Assembly: GCF_000316575.1 (NCBI RefSeq)
Contig: NC_019682.1
Span: forward strand, 434,001-498,000
DNA: 64,000 bases
Origin: Calothrix sp. PCC 7507
Lineage (GTDB): Bacteria > Cyanobacteriota > Cyanobacteriia > Cyanobacteriales > Nostocaceae
Reading direction: 5' to 3'
In this document: piece after piece, positions 8,811 to 18,896 of the stretch
How the letters are laid out: every line of letters starts with the position of its first letter
How positions within the stretch are numbered: the stretch's first letter is position 1
Translations under genes and position numbers: made by a program
The notes under the pieces: generated by a model
The model's input: only the letters and a program-made list of their open reading frames with translations
Database searches by the model: none
Told to the model about the DNA's origin: nothing

Positions 8811-8860
8811 AAACTACTCCGTTTAGTTTAGCATTGATTGAACTGGACGGTTTAGTTTTA
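8808..8860. promoter_or_regulatory. Candidate TetR operator between tetR and devB-like genes
   Basis: ACTAAAC (8808-8814) and GTTTAGT (8821-8827) form a perfect 7-bp inverted repeat with a 6-bp spacer. GTTTAGTTTA (8821-8830) is repeated directly as GTTTAGTTTTA (8850-8860). Both lie between the divergent starts at 8716 and 8886. Inverted repeats of this size are the usual TetR-family operator form. Assignment by position and symmetry only. Confidence 0.55.
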
Positions 8861-8885
8861 TTTTTGGCAAACAGAGGGGACTACT

Positions 8886-10193
8886 ATGGCGCAAAACTGG
8901 AATTTAGCAAATTTAATATCTTCCCAAACGCTGATAAAATCGCCTACTCTCATGGCAATAATTACATCTGTAGTGGTGGTAGGAGCTAGTGTTTATACGG
9001 TGACAAAGTTTCAAACTAGCTCAAATCAGCAGCTACAAGTAACAGCACCTATTCAGCCAATAGTAAAAACAGTTACAGCGTTAGGACGGTTGGAACCCAA
9101 AGAAGAAGTGATTAAACTATCTGCGCCAAATGCTGGAGAGGGAAATCTTGTTGAGAAATTGTTAGTTAAAGAAGGCGATCGCGTCCAAGCCGGACAGATA
9201 ATTGCGATTATGGACGGACGCGATCGCCTCCAAGCCACTTTGGGTGAAGCGCAAAGACAAGTGCAAGTAGCTCAATCTCGCCTCAATCAGGTAAAAGCAG
9301 GTGCAAAACAGGGAGAAATTGGGGCGCGCCAAGCTACCGTCAATCGGCTACAAGTGGAGCTACAAGGAAACATCAGAACCCTACAAGCGACAATTAATCG
9401 CTTAGAAGCAGAATTGCAAGGACAAAAACAGCAGTTAAAAGCCACAGTAGCCCGTGTAGACGCCGAAAAGCGGAATGCTCAAGCTGACGTACAACGCTAC
9501 GAAACCTTATATAAAGAAGGCGCGATTTCCAGCCAAGAAGTTGATAAAAGACGACTCAGCGCAGAAACTTCCTCTCAGCAGTTAATCGAAAGCCAAGCGA
9601 CTCAGACAAGAACTATTAATACTCTAGAGCAGCAAATTAACGAAGCCAGAGCCAACCGCGACAAAACGATCGCCACCCTAGAGCAGCAGATAAACGAAGC
9701 CAAAGCCACCCTTAATCAAACCGCTGAAGTTCGTCCTACAGATGTCGCCAACGCCCAAGCAGAGGTAGACAGCGCTCAAGCTACCGTTAAAAAAATTAAA
9801 GCACAACTAGATCAAGCATATATCCGCGCTCCTAAAGGCGGGCAAATTCTTAAAATTAATACCAGGGCTGGAGAAACCGCTGGGACTGAAGGGATTGTAG
9901 ACTTAGGGCAAACCGATCAGATGTATGCAGTCGCAGAAGTATACCAAAGTGATATTAATAAAGTGCGATCGGGTCAAAAAGTAAAAATAACTAGTGATTC
10001 CCTTGGTGGAGAATTACAGGGAACCGTCGATTGGATTGGGATGCAGGTGCAAAGACAAAATGTCGTCAACGCCGATCCCTCTGGTAACACCGACGCCAGA
10101 ATCGTCGAAGTCCATGTGCGACTAGACGAAGCCGCTAGCACTAAAGCCTCAAAGTTTACCAATTTGCAAATCAAGGCGGTAATTGAACTGTGA
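8886..10193 (+). CDS. ABC exporter membrane fusion protein, DevB/HlyD family
   Basis: A 435-residue protein with one N-terminal membrane helix (about residues 22-41). A split biotinyl-lipoyl domain includes KLLVKEGDRVQAGQIIAIMD. A long coiled-coil hairpin (about 110-290) follows, and the C-terminal beta domain begins at ... QAYIRAPKGGQILKINT. The coiled coil has an internal duplication (TLEQQINEARANRDKTIA, then TLEQQINEAKAT). DevB proteins link an inner-membrane DevCA pump to TolC; in Anabaena, members export heterocyst envelope glycolipids. The start has AGAGGGG upstream. The paralogue identity and substrate cannot be read from sequence. It overlaps the next gene by 4 bases. Confidence 0.92.
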   Translation: MAQNWNLANLISSQTLIKSPTLMAIITSVVVVGASVYTVTKFQTSSNQQLQVTAPIQPIVKTVTALGRLEPKEEVIKLSAPNAGEGNLVEKLLVKEGDRVQAGQIIAIMDGRDRLQATLGEAQRQVQVAQSRLNQVKAGAKQGEIGARQATVNRLQVELQGNIRTLQATINRLEAELQGQKQQLKATVARVDAEKRNAQADVQRYETLYKEGAISSQEVDKRRLSAETSSQQLIESQATQTRTINTLEQQINEARANRDKTIATLEQQINEAKATLNQTAEVRPTDVANAQAEVDSAQATVKKIKAQLDQAYIRAPKGGQILKINTRAGETAGTEGIVDLGQTDQMYAVAEVYQSDINKVRSGQKVKITSDSLGGELQGTVDWIGMQVQRQNVVNADPSGNTDARIVEVHVRLDEAASTKASKFTNLQIKAVIEL

Positions 10194-11368
10194 TTGGATT
10201 TATCTCTCAACTACAGCGCCGGACACCTCTAGGATGGCTACAACTAAGTAACCAAAAGAGTCGTTTTTTAGTCTCACTCTCAGGCGTAGCCTTTGCCGAT
10301 TTATTGATGTTCATGCAGCTTGGCTTCCAGTCAGCTTTATTTGACAGCGCCACCAGACTGCATCAAGTATTACGAGCAGATGTAGTACTAGTCAGTACCC
10401 AAGCCCGCAACCTCTCCTTTATGTCCACTTTCCCAAGGAGACGATTGTACCAAGCTGCAGATGTGGCGGGGGTGAAGTCTGCGGAGGCTATGTATACCAA
10501 CAACATTACCTGGAAAAATCCCGAAACCCACAAGGAGACAGGGATGCTGATGATTGGTTTTGATCCTGAGAAGCCAGCATTTAATTTACCGGAAGTCAAC
10601 AATCAACTATCAGTAATTACACTTCCTGATACAGTGATATTTGATGCTGCTTCTCGAGGAGATTATAAACAGGCGATCGCCCAAGTTTCCCAAGGTAAAC
10701 CCGTCACCACAGAAATAGATCGGCGGACAATTAGTATTAATGGCTTATTTACAGTAGGTGCTTCCTTTGGTGCCGATGGTAGCTTGATCACCAGTGACCA
10801 GAACTTTTTGCGACTATTTCCCAAACGAGAAGCAGGTAGCGTCAGTATCGGTTTGATTCAGTTACAACCAGGTTATGACCCTAAACAGGTAGCCAATGCT
10901 TTAAAAGCATACTTACCTAAAGATGATGTCAAAGTTTTGACCTACGAAGAATTTATTGAGTTTGAGAAAGACTATTGGAAGAAAAATACAGCGATCGGAT
11001 TTATCTTCACCTTGGGCGTAGCGATGGGATTCACAGTCGGCGTAATTATTGTTTATCAAGTCCTATCGACAGATGTCAACGCCCACATGAAAGAATATGC
11101 CACCTTTAAAGCAATGGGGTATAACAATTTTTACCTGCTGGGTGTGGTTTTTGAAGAAGCTTTGATTTTGGCATTATTAGGCTTCATCCCAGGAATGAGC
11201 GTGTCTTTCGGACTGTATGCCTTGACTCGCAACGCCACAAACTTACCACTGTTCATGACCGTAGCGCGAGCCATCCAAGTATTAACCTTGACCTTCGTCA
11301 TGTGTATGATTTCTGGTGCGATCGCTACTCGCAAAGTCCAATCCGCTGACCCCGCAGATATGTTTTAA
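10190..11368 (+). CDS. ABC exporter permease, DevC family
   Basis: A 392-residue MacB/FtsX-type permease. It has a membrane helix near residues 25-45, a large periplasmic domain (about 50-265), and three C-terminal helices (about 265-290, 315-340, 360-385). WLQLSNQKSRFLVSLSGVAF and HMKEYATFKAMGYNN are characteristic of DevC. Its GTG start overlaps the devB-like stop in a GTGA junction, showing translational coupling. It works with the neighbouring fusion protein and ATPase as a tripartite exporter. Confidence 0.92.
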   Translation: MIGFISQLQRRTPLGWLQLSNQKSRFLVSLSGVAFADLLMFMQLGFQSALFDSATRLHQVLRADVVLVSTQARNLSFMSTFPRRRLYQAADVAGVKSAEAMYTNNITWKNPETHKETGMLMIGFDPEKPAFNLPEVNNQLSVITLPDTVIFDAASRGDYKQAIAQVSQGKPVTTEIDRRTISINGLFTVGASFGADGSLITSDQNFLRLFPKREAGSVSIGLIQLQPGYDPKQVANALKAYLPKDDVKVLTYEEFIEFEKDYWKKNTAIGFIFTLGVAMGFTVGVIIVYQVLSTDVNAHMKEYATFKAMGYNNFYLLGVVFEEALILALLGFIPGMSVSFGLYALTRNATNLPLFMTVARAIQVLTLTFVMCMISGAIATRKVQSADPADMF

Positions 11369-11392
11369 CAGTTATAAGTTATCAGACTGTTC

Positions 11393-11413
11393 ACTGTTCA
11401 CTGTTCACTGATT
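11393..11413. repeat. TGTTCAC heptamer repeat between devC- and devA-like genes
   Basis: Three copies of TGTTCAC lie in the 49-base gap between the permease and ATPase genes, another short tandem repeat within an operon. Confidence 0.65.
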
Positions 11414-11417
11414 CCCT

Positions 11418-12116
11418 ATGTCCCCAGTTATCTCTATAAATAATCTCGACCACTATTTTGGTCACGGTCAACTGCGTAAGCAAGTTCTGTTCGATATCAA
11501 CTTAGAAATTAACGCTGGTGAAATTATCATTATGACTGGGCCTTCTGGTTCTGGTAAAACGACACTACTTACCTTGGTGGGCGGCTTGCGTTCTGCCCAA
11601 TCTGGTAGTTTGCAAGTGTTAGGAGAAGAACTTTGTGGCGCAAGTGCCGGAAAACTCACTGAAGCGCGACGCCATCACGGTTATATATTCCAAGCACACA
11701 ACTTGCACGGTAGTTTAACAGCACTCCAGAACGTCAAAATGGGCTTAGAAGTGCATAAAAATATTTCACTATCAGAAATGAAAACCCGGTCAGCCGAAAT
11801 GCTAGAGCAAGTAGGATTAGGACATCGGCTCAATTATTATCCAGATGATTTATCCGGGGGACAAAAACAACGGGTAGCGATCGCTCGTGCTTTGGTTGGT
11901 CATCCTAAAATTGTCTTAGCAGATGAACCGACTGCAGCCCTTGATAGCAAATCTGGTCGAGATGTGGTTAATATGATGCAAAAACTAGCTAAAGAGCAAA
12001 GTTGTACCATCCTCATGGTGACTCACGACAACCGGATTTTAGACATTGCCGATCGCATTGTTCACATGGAAGACGGCAAACTCGCGAAGGATCTGTCCGT
12101 TGCACAAATCACGTAG
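11418..12116 (+). CDS. ABC exporter ATPase, DevA family
   Basis: A 232-residue ABC ATPase. Walker A GPSGSGKTTLL is at about residues 40-50, Q-loop FQAHNLHGSLT follows at about 92-102, signature LSGGQKQRVAIARAL is at about 143-157, Walker B IVLADEPTAALD is at about 164-175, and the H-loop is MVTHD. It closes the devBCA-like operon and powers export by the DevC permease. The TAG stop (12114-12116) is formed by the first bases of a dispersed repeat (GTAGGGGCACGGC), so the last residues before it may have been altered by insertion. Confidence 0.93.
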   Translation: MSPVISINNLDHYFGHGQLRKQVLFDINLEINAGEIIIMTGPSGSGKTTLLTLVGGLRSAQSGSLQVLGEELCGASAGKLTEARRHHGYIFQAHNLHGSLTALQNVKMGLEVHKNISLSEMKTRSAEMLEQVGLGHRLNYYPDDLSGGQKQRVAIARALVGHPKIVLADEPTAALDSKSGRDVVNMMQKLAKEQSCTILMVTHDNRILDIADRIVHMEDGKLAKDLSVAQIT

Positions 12117-12215
12117 GGGCACGGCACCCGTGGAATCGGGGCACGGCAACAGTGGGATTTTCCATTTACCCGTAATATTTTGGATGCCGTGCCCCTACGG
12201 GGTTGGTTGACATCG
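12116..12215. repeat. 100-bp repeat, copy 1, GGGGCACGGCA...TGCCGTGCCCC ends
   Basis: The element begins GGGGCACGGCACCCGTGG and contains TGCCGTGCCCCTAC as the inverted end, then GGGTTGGTTGACATCG. It is repeated almost exactly at 12231-12330, with a period of 115 bases. The inverted ends can form a long hairpin. It begins inside the devA-like stop codon. Confidence 0.85.
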
Positions 12216-12230
12216 GCAAAATTGATTATG

Positions 12231-12330
12231 GGGGCACGGCACCCGTGGAATCGGGGCACGGCAACAGTGGGATTTTCCATTTACCCGTAATATTTTGGAT
12301 GCCGTGCCCCTACAGGGTTGGTTGACATCG
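12231..12330. repeat. 100-bp repeat, copy 2, abutting the kinase stop codon
   Basis: Nearly identical to 12116-12215. It ends at 12330; the TAA of the minus-strand hybrid kinase occupies 12331-12333. The two hairpins fill the whole convergent gap and may act as a bidirectional terminator. Confidence 0.85.
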
Positions 12331-15300
12331 TTAGATATTGTTAACAAAAGCTTGAATGCGATTGAAGTTCTCTTCTAACTCTGTGATTAACTTAGCTGTA
12401 CCTCGACGCTCTTGGTTGCGAGCTAGTCGTTCTAGTTTTTCCGCAACCAAGTACATAGCTGTAGCACCGACATTGGCACTAACACCTTTAAGTTGATGGG
12501 CTTCTTGAGCCATTTGCCCAAAATTACTAGCAGCGATCGCCTGTTTTATGATCGCTAAACGAGACTGGATATCTTCAACGAACATTTGCAACAGGTGCAA
12601 TTCAAATTCGGCATCATTGTCTGAGAGTTGGTGCAAATGTTCCCAATCAATTACTGGATTCTCTAAATCTGTTTTGGCGATCGCTTCTTGGGCAGTCAGT
12701 ATGACTTGGCTCCAATGTTCTAATGCCGTAGCCAATTTTTCCTTAATCACAGGCTTGCTTAAATAGTCGTCCATCCCGGCATCAATACACATTTGTCTAT
12801 CTTCTTTCATCGCATTAGCTGTCATTGCAATTACCACAGGACGACGACGGCTAGCAAAGCAGCTTTCTGACCAACGATGAATTTCTTTTGTAGTTTCCAA
12901 ACCATCAAGAACTGGCATTTGGCAATCCATCAGAATCAAATCATAAGGAATTTTTTCTAATAGTTGCAAAACTTCTCTACCATTACCAGCCACATCAGCA
13001 CTGTAACCCAGGCGTTCGAGTTGCTTGAGAGCTACTTTTTGATTGACCAAATTATCCTCAGCTAATAAAATTCTGATTTTAGGCGCAATGGCATCTGGAG
13101 TAGGAGAGCCAACAGTTTCAGGATTTTCTACTCTCACCTCCCCTGCTGTCAATTCACGTTGGCTACCTAAAATAGTCATTATGGTATCGAGGAGGCGGGA
13201 TGGCTTCACAGGTTTAACTAAATAAGCCGCAAATCCTATGTTGAGTGCCCTTTGTATTTCATCCCGTTGATTAGTTGAAGTGAGCATAATCAAAGGTATG
13301 TTAGCGATCGCTGCATCTTGTTTAATTTGTTCTCCTAACTTCATGCCATCGATTTCCGGCATCTGCATATCAACCAAGATGACATCATATATCTGTTTCT
13401 GCTCGTAAGCTGCGTAAATGGCGCTCAAAGCAGTCGCCGCACTTTCTGCCTTATCTACTTGCATTCCCCAACGGGTAGCTTGATGGTAGATAATTTTGCG
13501 GTTAGTGGCGTTGTCATCCACCACTAACAAACGGCGATTAGTCAGTTGGATGCGATCGTGGATTGAGGAAATAGGTTGAAGTTGCTTGGTGAAGGGAACG
13601 TCAAACCAGAACTTAGAACCTTCACCCAACTGACTTTCTACGCCAATTTCTCCTCCCATCAAAGTTACTAGTTGCTTGCATATAGCTAGTCCCAACCCAG
13701 TACCGCCATACTTACGAGTGGTAGAAGCATCCACCTGGGTAAATGGGGTAAATAGTTGGTGTTGGTCTTCTGGGGTAATGCCAAGACCAGTATCTGTGAT
13801 GGCAAAGTGGATGGTAACTGTAGTACTAGTTTGCGATCGCACTTCAGCGCGGACTACTACCTCTCCCACACTGGTAAACTTGATAGCGTTGCCAATCAGG
13901 TTCATGAGAATTTGCCGCAGGCGACTAGCATCCCCTTGTAGGTGGGTGGGGACGTGAGGATAAATCAATGCTGCCAGTTCTAATTCCTTACTATGCGCCT
14001 GGGGTGCTAATAACTCTAGTACCTCTTCTACACAAGTAGATAAATCAAAATTGAGGGTTTCTAAAGCCATTTCCCCAGCTTCTAGTTTGGATAGATCCAA
14101 AATCTCGTTAATCAGAGTTAAAAGCGCATCTCCGCTAATGCGAATTGTCTCCATAAAATCTTGCTGCTCCCGATTGAGGGGAGTTTCTAACATTAAGCCA
14201 GTCATTCCCAATACAGCATTCATGGGGGTGCGGATTTCATGACTCATATTAGCTAAAAAAGCACTTTTGGACTGAGAAGCTGATTCAGCTTGACGACGAG
14301 CGACTTCGAGTTCTTGTCGCTGTCGCGTTTCTGCTTCTAACAGTTGGGATTGAGCGACGGCAATGCCTACTTGGTCGCTTATTTGGTGTAAGAGCTGAGT
14401 TTCAAAACTTGACCATTGGCGAGATGCTGCACATTGATGGACAATTAGCAACCCACAAAGTTCTTTTTTCACCAAAATGGGTATAACTAAATTGGATTTG
14501 ACCCCAAGCTTTTGCAGTAATTCTAGATGATTTTGTTGGATGTCTACCAAATCTCGGTCAGCGATCGCCTGAATTTTTTTCTGATGGTAATGTTGTAGAT
14601 AGTACTGCTGTTGGTATTCTGCTTGTAAGTAAGAGTCAGCGATATTTTGCCCCTTGATTGCTGACCAGCCAGAAACTACTTCTTCAATCAGCATATTGCC
14701 AGACCCATCTGGCAACAACTGATAAATCAAAACTCGGTCGGTCTGGAGAATCTTTTGCACCTCTTTGACGGTGATTTGGAAGATTTCTTCAATTTGCAAA
14801 GATTGACGAATATTCAGGGTGATTTCCGTAAATAATTGCGATCGCCAGTTTTGGCGTTGCAGTTCCTCCTCAGCCTGTTTGCGGTGCATAAACTGCCCGA
14901 CTTGTTCGCCAATAGAATTCATGATTTTTGCCAAATCATCATCATATTGGCGAATCTGATGGCTAAGGCAGGTAATCACACCGAGAATTTCTTGCCCACT
15001 GCGGATGGGAAAACCAAAAGCGCCATGCAGTCCCACTTGTGCGGCTACATTGGTTCGCAGGAAGCTGATATCGCAGACCACATCAGTCAGCCAAACAGGT
15101 GCAGAACTAGCCCAAGCGCGACCAGGAAGTCCCATTCCTGGTTTAAATGTTATTTCCTGGGACAGTGTTTTAAACTCATCCATGTCCAGGGATGCTCGAT
15201 GCCACAGGTCAAAAAACCTTAATACCTTTGCCTCTTGGTCTACCATCCACATTTCGCTGACATCCCATGCCAAACTCTCACAGATTGCTTGGAGGATTTG

Positions 15301-16941
15301 GGGAGTAGCTAAAGCGATCGTTGTGGACTCTGCCAAGACGCGGGTAGTAGCATATTCTGCACTCAGATGCAACTGTGCCTGTTTACTCTCGGTGATATCA
15401 ATCCCTGTACCGATAACATATTCTACTGTACCTTCGTAGTCTTGCAGGACGGTGTTTGACCAGGCAATCAACCGCCGACTACCATCTTTAGTTATCCAGT
15501 AGTTTTCATACTCCTGATAGTCTGGATGAGTTTTACCAGCTTGCAACTGCGTGAAAACTGCTTTGACTGGTTCCACTTCTTCCGGAACTAAAAACAAATT
15601 CCAGAAATACCTACCCCTCACCTCATCGAATGAGTAACCCGTGATTTGCTCACAAGCTTGATTGAAGCGGACAATTTGCCCTTGTGGGTTGAGAACGATA
15701 ACTAAGGCACTGACTGTATCAAGTACTGCTGAGATAAAATTACGTTCTTCGTTGAGTGTATCTTCTATGGTCTTGCGTGCCGTGACTTCACAATAGATTA
15801 GATAATAGACGACAACAAGAATTAAAAAACCGGAACTAATAGCGATCGCCAGAATCAAAATAGCATTCTTAGCACTAGCTTTTGCAGCTTTTGACTGCTG
15901 CTGCAATAACTCCTTTTCCTCGTTCTCCATCCCACGGATAACTTGGCGGATATCATCCATGAGTCTCTGTCCCTGGTTGGTTTGGATGAGCTGTAATGCA
16001 GCCTCCAAGCCTTGACGCTGGCGCAAGTTGATAGTTTGCTTTAATTCAGTAAGTTTTTCTTCTACTAAAGGTTTAAGCGTTTCCAGATGCTGCTGTTGTT
16101 TGGATTCATCTGCTGCTAAATTTCTCAGTTCCGCAATTTCTCGATTTACGTTGGCAACTGCTGACTGATACGGTTGAAGATATTTCTCCTGTCCCGTGAG
16201 GATGTAACCGCGTTGTCCAGTTTCCGCATCCTTAATCTGGGATAGGAGTTTTTCTAATTTATTGATTTTCTCTTGGGTTTTTTTAACTTGATTACTTGTA
16301 TTGATCAAGACTATTGTGCTGTGATATGCAACTACGCCAGTCAAGACTAAAATTACCGACGCTAACCCAAAGCCGACAGCAAGCTTTTGAAAGAATTGCT
16401 TGCGTAACTTCTTTGCCTGTTTACGTTCCTTGGTTACGAGTACTAAACTGGCTAAGTTGCGCCGCATTTCCATTTGCTTAATGACTTGGCGACCGAGAAT
16501 CCGCAACGCCTCTAGCTGTTCAGCCGATAAGTTCCGAGGTACATAGTCAATGACGCAAAGTGTTCCTAAAGCATAGCCTTCAGGGTTAGTTAGGGGTACA
16601 CCAGCATAAAACCGAATATTGGGATCAGCGGTAACAAATGGGTTAGTCGCAAACCGTTCGTCAGATGTAGCATCAGGCACGACAAAAACATCAGGTTGGA
16701 GAATAGCATGGGCACAAAATGCCACATCTCGAGATGTTTCTAGCGCATCCAACCCGACTTTTGATTTAAACCACTGACGATTTTTATCAATTAAGCTGAT
16801 TAAAGCAATGGGAGTCCCACAAATATATGATGCTAAATGAGTGAGGTCATCAAAGGCAGCTTCAGATGGAGTATCGAGAATTTTGTACTCTAAAAGCGTT
16901 TCAATTCTCTGCTTTTCGTTTTCAGGTAATGGTGCTTTCAT
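12331..16941 (-). CDS. Hybrid histidine kinase: GAF-CHASE3-PAS-GAF-GAF-HisKA-HATPase-REC-REC-HPt
   Basis: A 1536-residue sensor. N-terminal GAF (about 20-160); membrane helix (about 190-212); CHASE3-type extracytoplasmic domain with [13 protein letters not shown]; second helix (about 358-382); PAS (about 400-515); two GAF domains (about 530-690 and 700-850). HisKA follows with [10 protein letters not shown], phospho-acceptor His901, then the HATPase with [12 protein letters not shown]. Two receivers follow ([13 protein letters not shown] and [13 protein letters not shown]), and a C-terminal HPt with AHQLKG, His1482. This is a complete internal phosphorelay that would pass phosphate to a separate regulator, not found next door. 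The ligand is unknown. It is convergent with devA across two repeats. Confidence 0.95.
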   Translation of the reverse strand: MKAPLPENEKQRIETLLEYKILDTPSEAAFDDLTHLASYICGTPIALISLIDKNRQWFKSKVGLDALETSRDVAFCAHAILQPDVFVVPDATSDERFATNPFVTADPNIRFYAGVPLTNPEGYALGTLCVIDYVPRNLSAEQLEALRILGRQVIKQMEMRRNLASLVLVTKERKQAKKLRKQFFQKLAVGFGLASVILVLTGVVAYHSTIVLINTSNQVKKTQEKINKLEKLLSQIKDAETGQRGYILTGQEKYLQPYQSAVANVNREIAELRNLAADESKQQQHLETLKPLVEEKLTELKQTINLRQRQGLEAALQLIQTNQGQRLMDDIRQVIRGMENEEKELLQQQSKAAKASAKNAILILAIAISSGFLILVVVYYLIYCEVTARKTIEDTLNEERNFISAVLDTVSALVIVLNPQGQIVRFNQACEQITGYSFDEVRGRYFWNLFLVPEEVEPVKAVFTQLQAGKTHPDYQEYENYWITKDGSRRLIAWSNTVLQDYEGTVEYVIGTGIDITESKQAQLHLSAEYATTRVLAESTTIALATPQILQAICESLAWDVSEMWMVDQEAKVLRFFDLWHRASLDMDEFKTLSQEITFKPGMGLPGRAWASSAPVWLTDVVCDISFLRTNVAAQVGLHGAFGFPIRSGQEILGVITCLSHQIRQYDDDLAKIMNSIGEQVGQFMHRKQAEEELQRQNWRSQLFTEITLNIRQSLQIEEIFQITVKEVQKILQTDRVLIYQLLPDGSGNMLIEEVVSGWSAIKGQNIADSYLQAEYQQQYYLQHYHQKKIQAIADRDLVDIQQNHLELLQKLGVKSNLVIPILVKKELCGLLIVHQCAASRQWSSFETQLLHQISDQVGIAVAQSQLLEAETRQRQELEVARRQAESASQSKSAFLANMSHEIRTPMNAVLGMTGLMLETPLNREQQDFMETIRISGDALLTLINEILDLSKLEAGEMALETLNFDLSTCVEEVLELLAPQAHSKELELAALIYPHVPTHLQGDASRLRQILMNLIGNAIKFTSVGEVVVRAEVRSQTSTTVTIHFAITDTGLGITPEDQHQLFTPFTQVDASTTRKYGGTGLGLAICKQLVTLMGGEIGVESQLGEGSKFWFDVPFTKQLQPISSIHDRIQLTNRRLLVVDDNATNRKIIYHQATRWGMQVDKAESAATALSAIYAAYEQKQIYDVILVDMQMPEIDGMKLGEQIKQDAAIANIPLIMLTSTNQRDEIQRALNIGFAAYLVKPVKPSRLLDTIMTILGSQRELTAGEVRVENPETVGSPTPDAIAPKIRILLAEDNLVNQKVALKQLERLGYSADVAGNGREVLQLLEKIPYDLILMDCQMPVLDGLETTKEIHRWSESCFASRRRPVVIAMTANAMKEDRQMCIDAGMDDYLSKPVIKEKLATALEHWSQVILTAQEAIAKTDLENPVIDWEHLHQLSDNDAEFELHLLQMFVEDIQSRLAIIKQAIAASNFGQMAQEAHQLKGVSANVGATAMYLVAEKLERLARNQERRGTAKLITELEENFNRIQAFVNNI

Positions 16942-17178
16942 CTTGAAGCTGTATTGATAGCCAAAGTTACTATCTAAGATAAACAGACTAATGACAAATC
17001 ACATGCGTACCTCTACGGGGAAGCAAGTCAATTAAGAGGACAAGGGGCAGGGGGCTCTTAGCAGGGGGAAAGAAGGTTTTCAGATTTTTGCACAGATGCT
17101 CTAATCATAACTAATCAACCGAACTTGATATCAAATATAGTAGGGGCAGGGTTTCCCTGCCTTTTTCCCTGCTTGTCA
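16942..17178. other. Intergenic region between hybrid kinase and ferredoxin
   Basis: Contains a fragment GAGGACAAGGGGCAGGGGGC (repeated near 42637) and GTAGGGGCAGGGTTTCCCTGC close to the ferredoxin stop, which can form a small hairpin and may serve as its terminator. No gene seen. Confidence 0.35.
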
Positions 17179-17406
17179 CTAATCTACGATTTTTTGCAAA
17201 TCGGGTCGTTCTTCTGCAACGATCGCGCCTTCTACAGGGCAAACTTGGATACATATACCACAATCGATACAAGTTGCAAAGTCAATCCAATACCAATCAG
17301 TTCCCTTGACATTTTTACCAGGACCATCGTGAATACAAGCAACTGGACAGGCATCTACGCAGTCAGCAACGCCTTCACAGACATCTGTAGCAATTGTATG
17401 TGGCAT
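17179..17406 (-). CDS. Bacterial-type ferredoxin with two 4Fe-4S cluster motifs
   Basis: A 75-residue protein with eight cysteines: Cys10, 16, 20, 24 (C-x5-C-x3-C-x3-C, with CVDACPVAC) and Cys46, 49, 52, 56 (C-x2-C-x2-C-x3-C, with CIDCGICIQVCP). These ligate two iron-sulphur clusters. The first motif is the expanded form seen in cyanobacterial FdxB/Fed-type proteins, sometimes misannotated as an indolepyruvate oxidoreductase subunit. It is a soluble one-electron carrier; the partner is unknown. It stands alone, and no nif gene is adjacent. Confidence 0.92.
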   Translation of the reverse strand: MPHTIATDVCEGVADCVDACPVACIHDGPGKNVKGTDWYWIDFATCIDCGICIQVCPVEGAIVAEERPDLQKIVD

Positions 17407-17450
17407 GTTGATTCCCTCTGTTTTAAATCGGCTATTTCTAGCCTAGCAAT

Positions 17451-17490
17451 TAAGGGAACAGGGAATAGGTAACAGGGAATAGGTAACAGT
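17451..17490. repeat. GGGAATAGGTAACA tandem repeat
   Basis: Two and a half copies of a 14-base unit made of two heptamers lie upstream of the ferredoxin start, followed at 17520-17600 by a GC-rich palindromic fragment (GCCTGCGGCGTAGCTTGCTT). An open frame at 17443-17634 here is repeat-derived. Confidence 0.6.
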
Positions 17491-17634
17491 TTTTACTATT
17501 TTCTGCGATGCCCTAAGCTGGTCGTCAAGCCTGCGGCGTAGCTTGCTTCCCCGCAGGGGTACGCTTAGGGTGAGGCCTCTCACACAGAAGGGAGTCGGTC
17601 GTTGCGTTCCCTTTCCTGGAGTAAGATACCCCAA

Positions 17635-17911
17635 TTTCTAATTGAATTTTTGCTACAGTTCACTAGTTAAAAATATCGAATTTATTAGTTGAAATCACGG
17701 AAAAGCTATCATATCTTTATATTGTCTTGGCAAAATATAGATAATTAGTATTTTTGTACAAAATTTGGAATATTACCTGAGCAAAGTATAGAGTTTATCT
17801 ATAGTTAATTTTTACCTATTTGCAGTCGTTTTACTTATCTCGAACAGGTCTGCCTACATGAGGATTTACGCATCAAGATTCTCTAAAAAAATTGGGTATT
17901 AAAGTTTACTA
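17635..17911. other. A/T-rich intergenic region
   Basis: Lies downstream of the Arg/Tyr/His-rich protein and upstream of the ferredoxin repeats. I see no gene, tRNA or strong hairpin in it. Confidence 0.3.
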
Positions 17912-18274
17912 TTAACGCTGCCAATCATACATTAATCGTCCATGACGATCACGCACAAGTTCCCATTGTCCATAACGATATGGTTGTCCGTGATAACGTA
18001 CAGACCGATAGCGTCGTCTATAATAATGTTGTCGAGTCCGCTGTCGTTGATAATATTGTCGAGTCCGTTGCCGTCTATGATAATGGCGTCGAGTCCTTCG
18101 GTGAGCTAACAAAAGTCCTTCACTTTCTTCTCCAACTAATTTTGTCTGTACGTCAAGACTCTGTTCATTGAGAACATGATTTAGAGTATTATCCTTGGCT
18201 TCAGCCAAAGCAGGTGGATAAATGAAGGCTAATAGCAAGAACACAATTGAGGATAGCTTTTGGAAACGGTTCAC
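17912..18274 (-). CDS. Small secreted Arg/Tyr/His-rich protein with internal repeat
   Basis: A 120-residue protein. A signal peptide is likely (MNRFQKLSSIVFLLLAFIYP, then PALAEA as a cleavage site near residue 25). After an ordinary acidic stretch, residues 58-98 are extremely rich in Arg, Tyr, His and Gln, with the near-repeat QRTRQYYQ / QRTRQHYY. The C-terminus is YGQWELVRDRHGRLMYDWQR. Such strongly basic periplasmic proteins may bind polyanions such as peptidoglycan-linked polymer or exopolysaccharide, but no function is known to me. Its GC and codon use fit the neighbourhood. Confidence 0.7.
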   Translation of the reverse strand: MNRFQKLSSIVFLLLAFIYPPALAEAKDNTLNHVLNEQSLDVQTKLVGEESEGLLLAHRRTRRHYHRRQRTRQYYQRQRTRQHYYRRRYRSVRYHGQPYRYGQWELVRDRHGRLMYDWQR

Positions 18275-18484
18275 GTTTTTGCTTTTCCTAGACTATTGGT
18301 AATAATTTTATTTAATACTTAATTTGAGTAATTATACAGTTCAAAATTTACTAAATTGAGTCATGCAAAAGTAATAAAAGTAACTATATTAAAAGGTATC
18401 ACTCTTCTCTCTTACCCCGGTACTTAATGCCTTGTCATTACCAACATCTTTTAAAGTGAAGAAGCGGTGTAGTAGGGTCAGGGT

Positions 18485-18896
18485 ATGAAGTTGGAAAATT
18501 TCACAGACCTCCAGAATTGGGCGACAGAACAATGGGGAGATCTGAGTTGGGGGATAGTCGTCGCACAGAAAGAGCGATCGCCGCCAATCCTCAAGGAAGT
18601 ATACCGGAACGGACAATCAGTCGTCACCACCCAGAAGTTCTCGCCCGTGAATTTATCCCGGAATTAATGTTAAAGGTGCTGGTCGCCAAACTAGTGGTTT
18701 GTCAATTTTGTTTTGAGGGGTTTTTGGTAGTGCGGGCCGAAAAGCCCGCGTGAGCGAGACGCTCACACTACAGTCCCTCATTTCAACCCTGACAGACTAC
18801 TAGGTGGTTTTATTGGTCGTAAATCTGATGGTCTTCCTGGTTGGCTACGATTGCAAGATATTTGCTGGGGTGCTTATTTTGGTTCTTCTACTCTTT
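18485..18896 (+). pseudogene. Transposase remnant, IS4/Tn5-like
   Basis: Three pieces in different frames: WATEQWGD, then LGDSRRTERA with AANPQGSIPERT, which match the N-terminal DNA-binding domain of Tn5-like transposases; and GGFIGRKSDGLPGWLRLQDI, from about 18800, which matches the C-terminal end of IS4-type transposases. The catalytic DDE core is missing and a palindrome interrupts the middle. It is not functional. Confidence 0.75.
18727..18771. repeat. Palindrome GTAGTG...CACTAC nested in the IS remnant
   Basis: Reads GTAGTGCGGGCC, AAAAGCCCGCGTGAGCGAG, GCTCACACTAC. Both ends and inner arms are inverted, so it folds into a compound hairpin. It is inserted within the transposase remnant and therefore arrived later. 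Confidence 0.7.

Noticed and set aside
12062-12280. 72-codon frame over the 100-bp repeats
   Set aside because: It is made of repeat DNA (HGCRAP-type text) and overlaps devA antisense.
17443-17634. 63-codon frame upstream of the ferredoxin
   Set aside because: Its sequence comes from the GC-rich palindrome and heptamer repeats.
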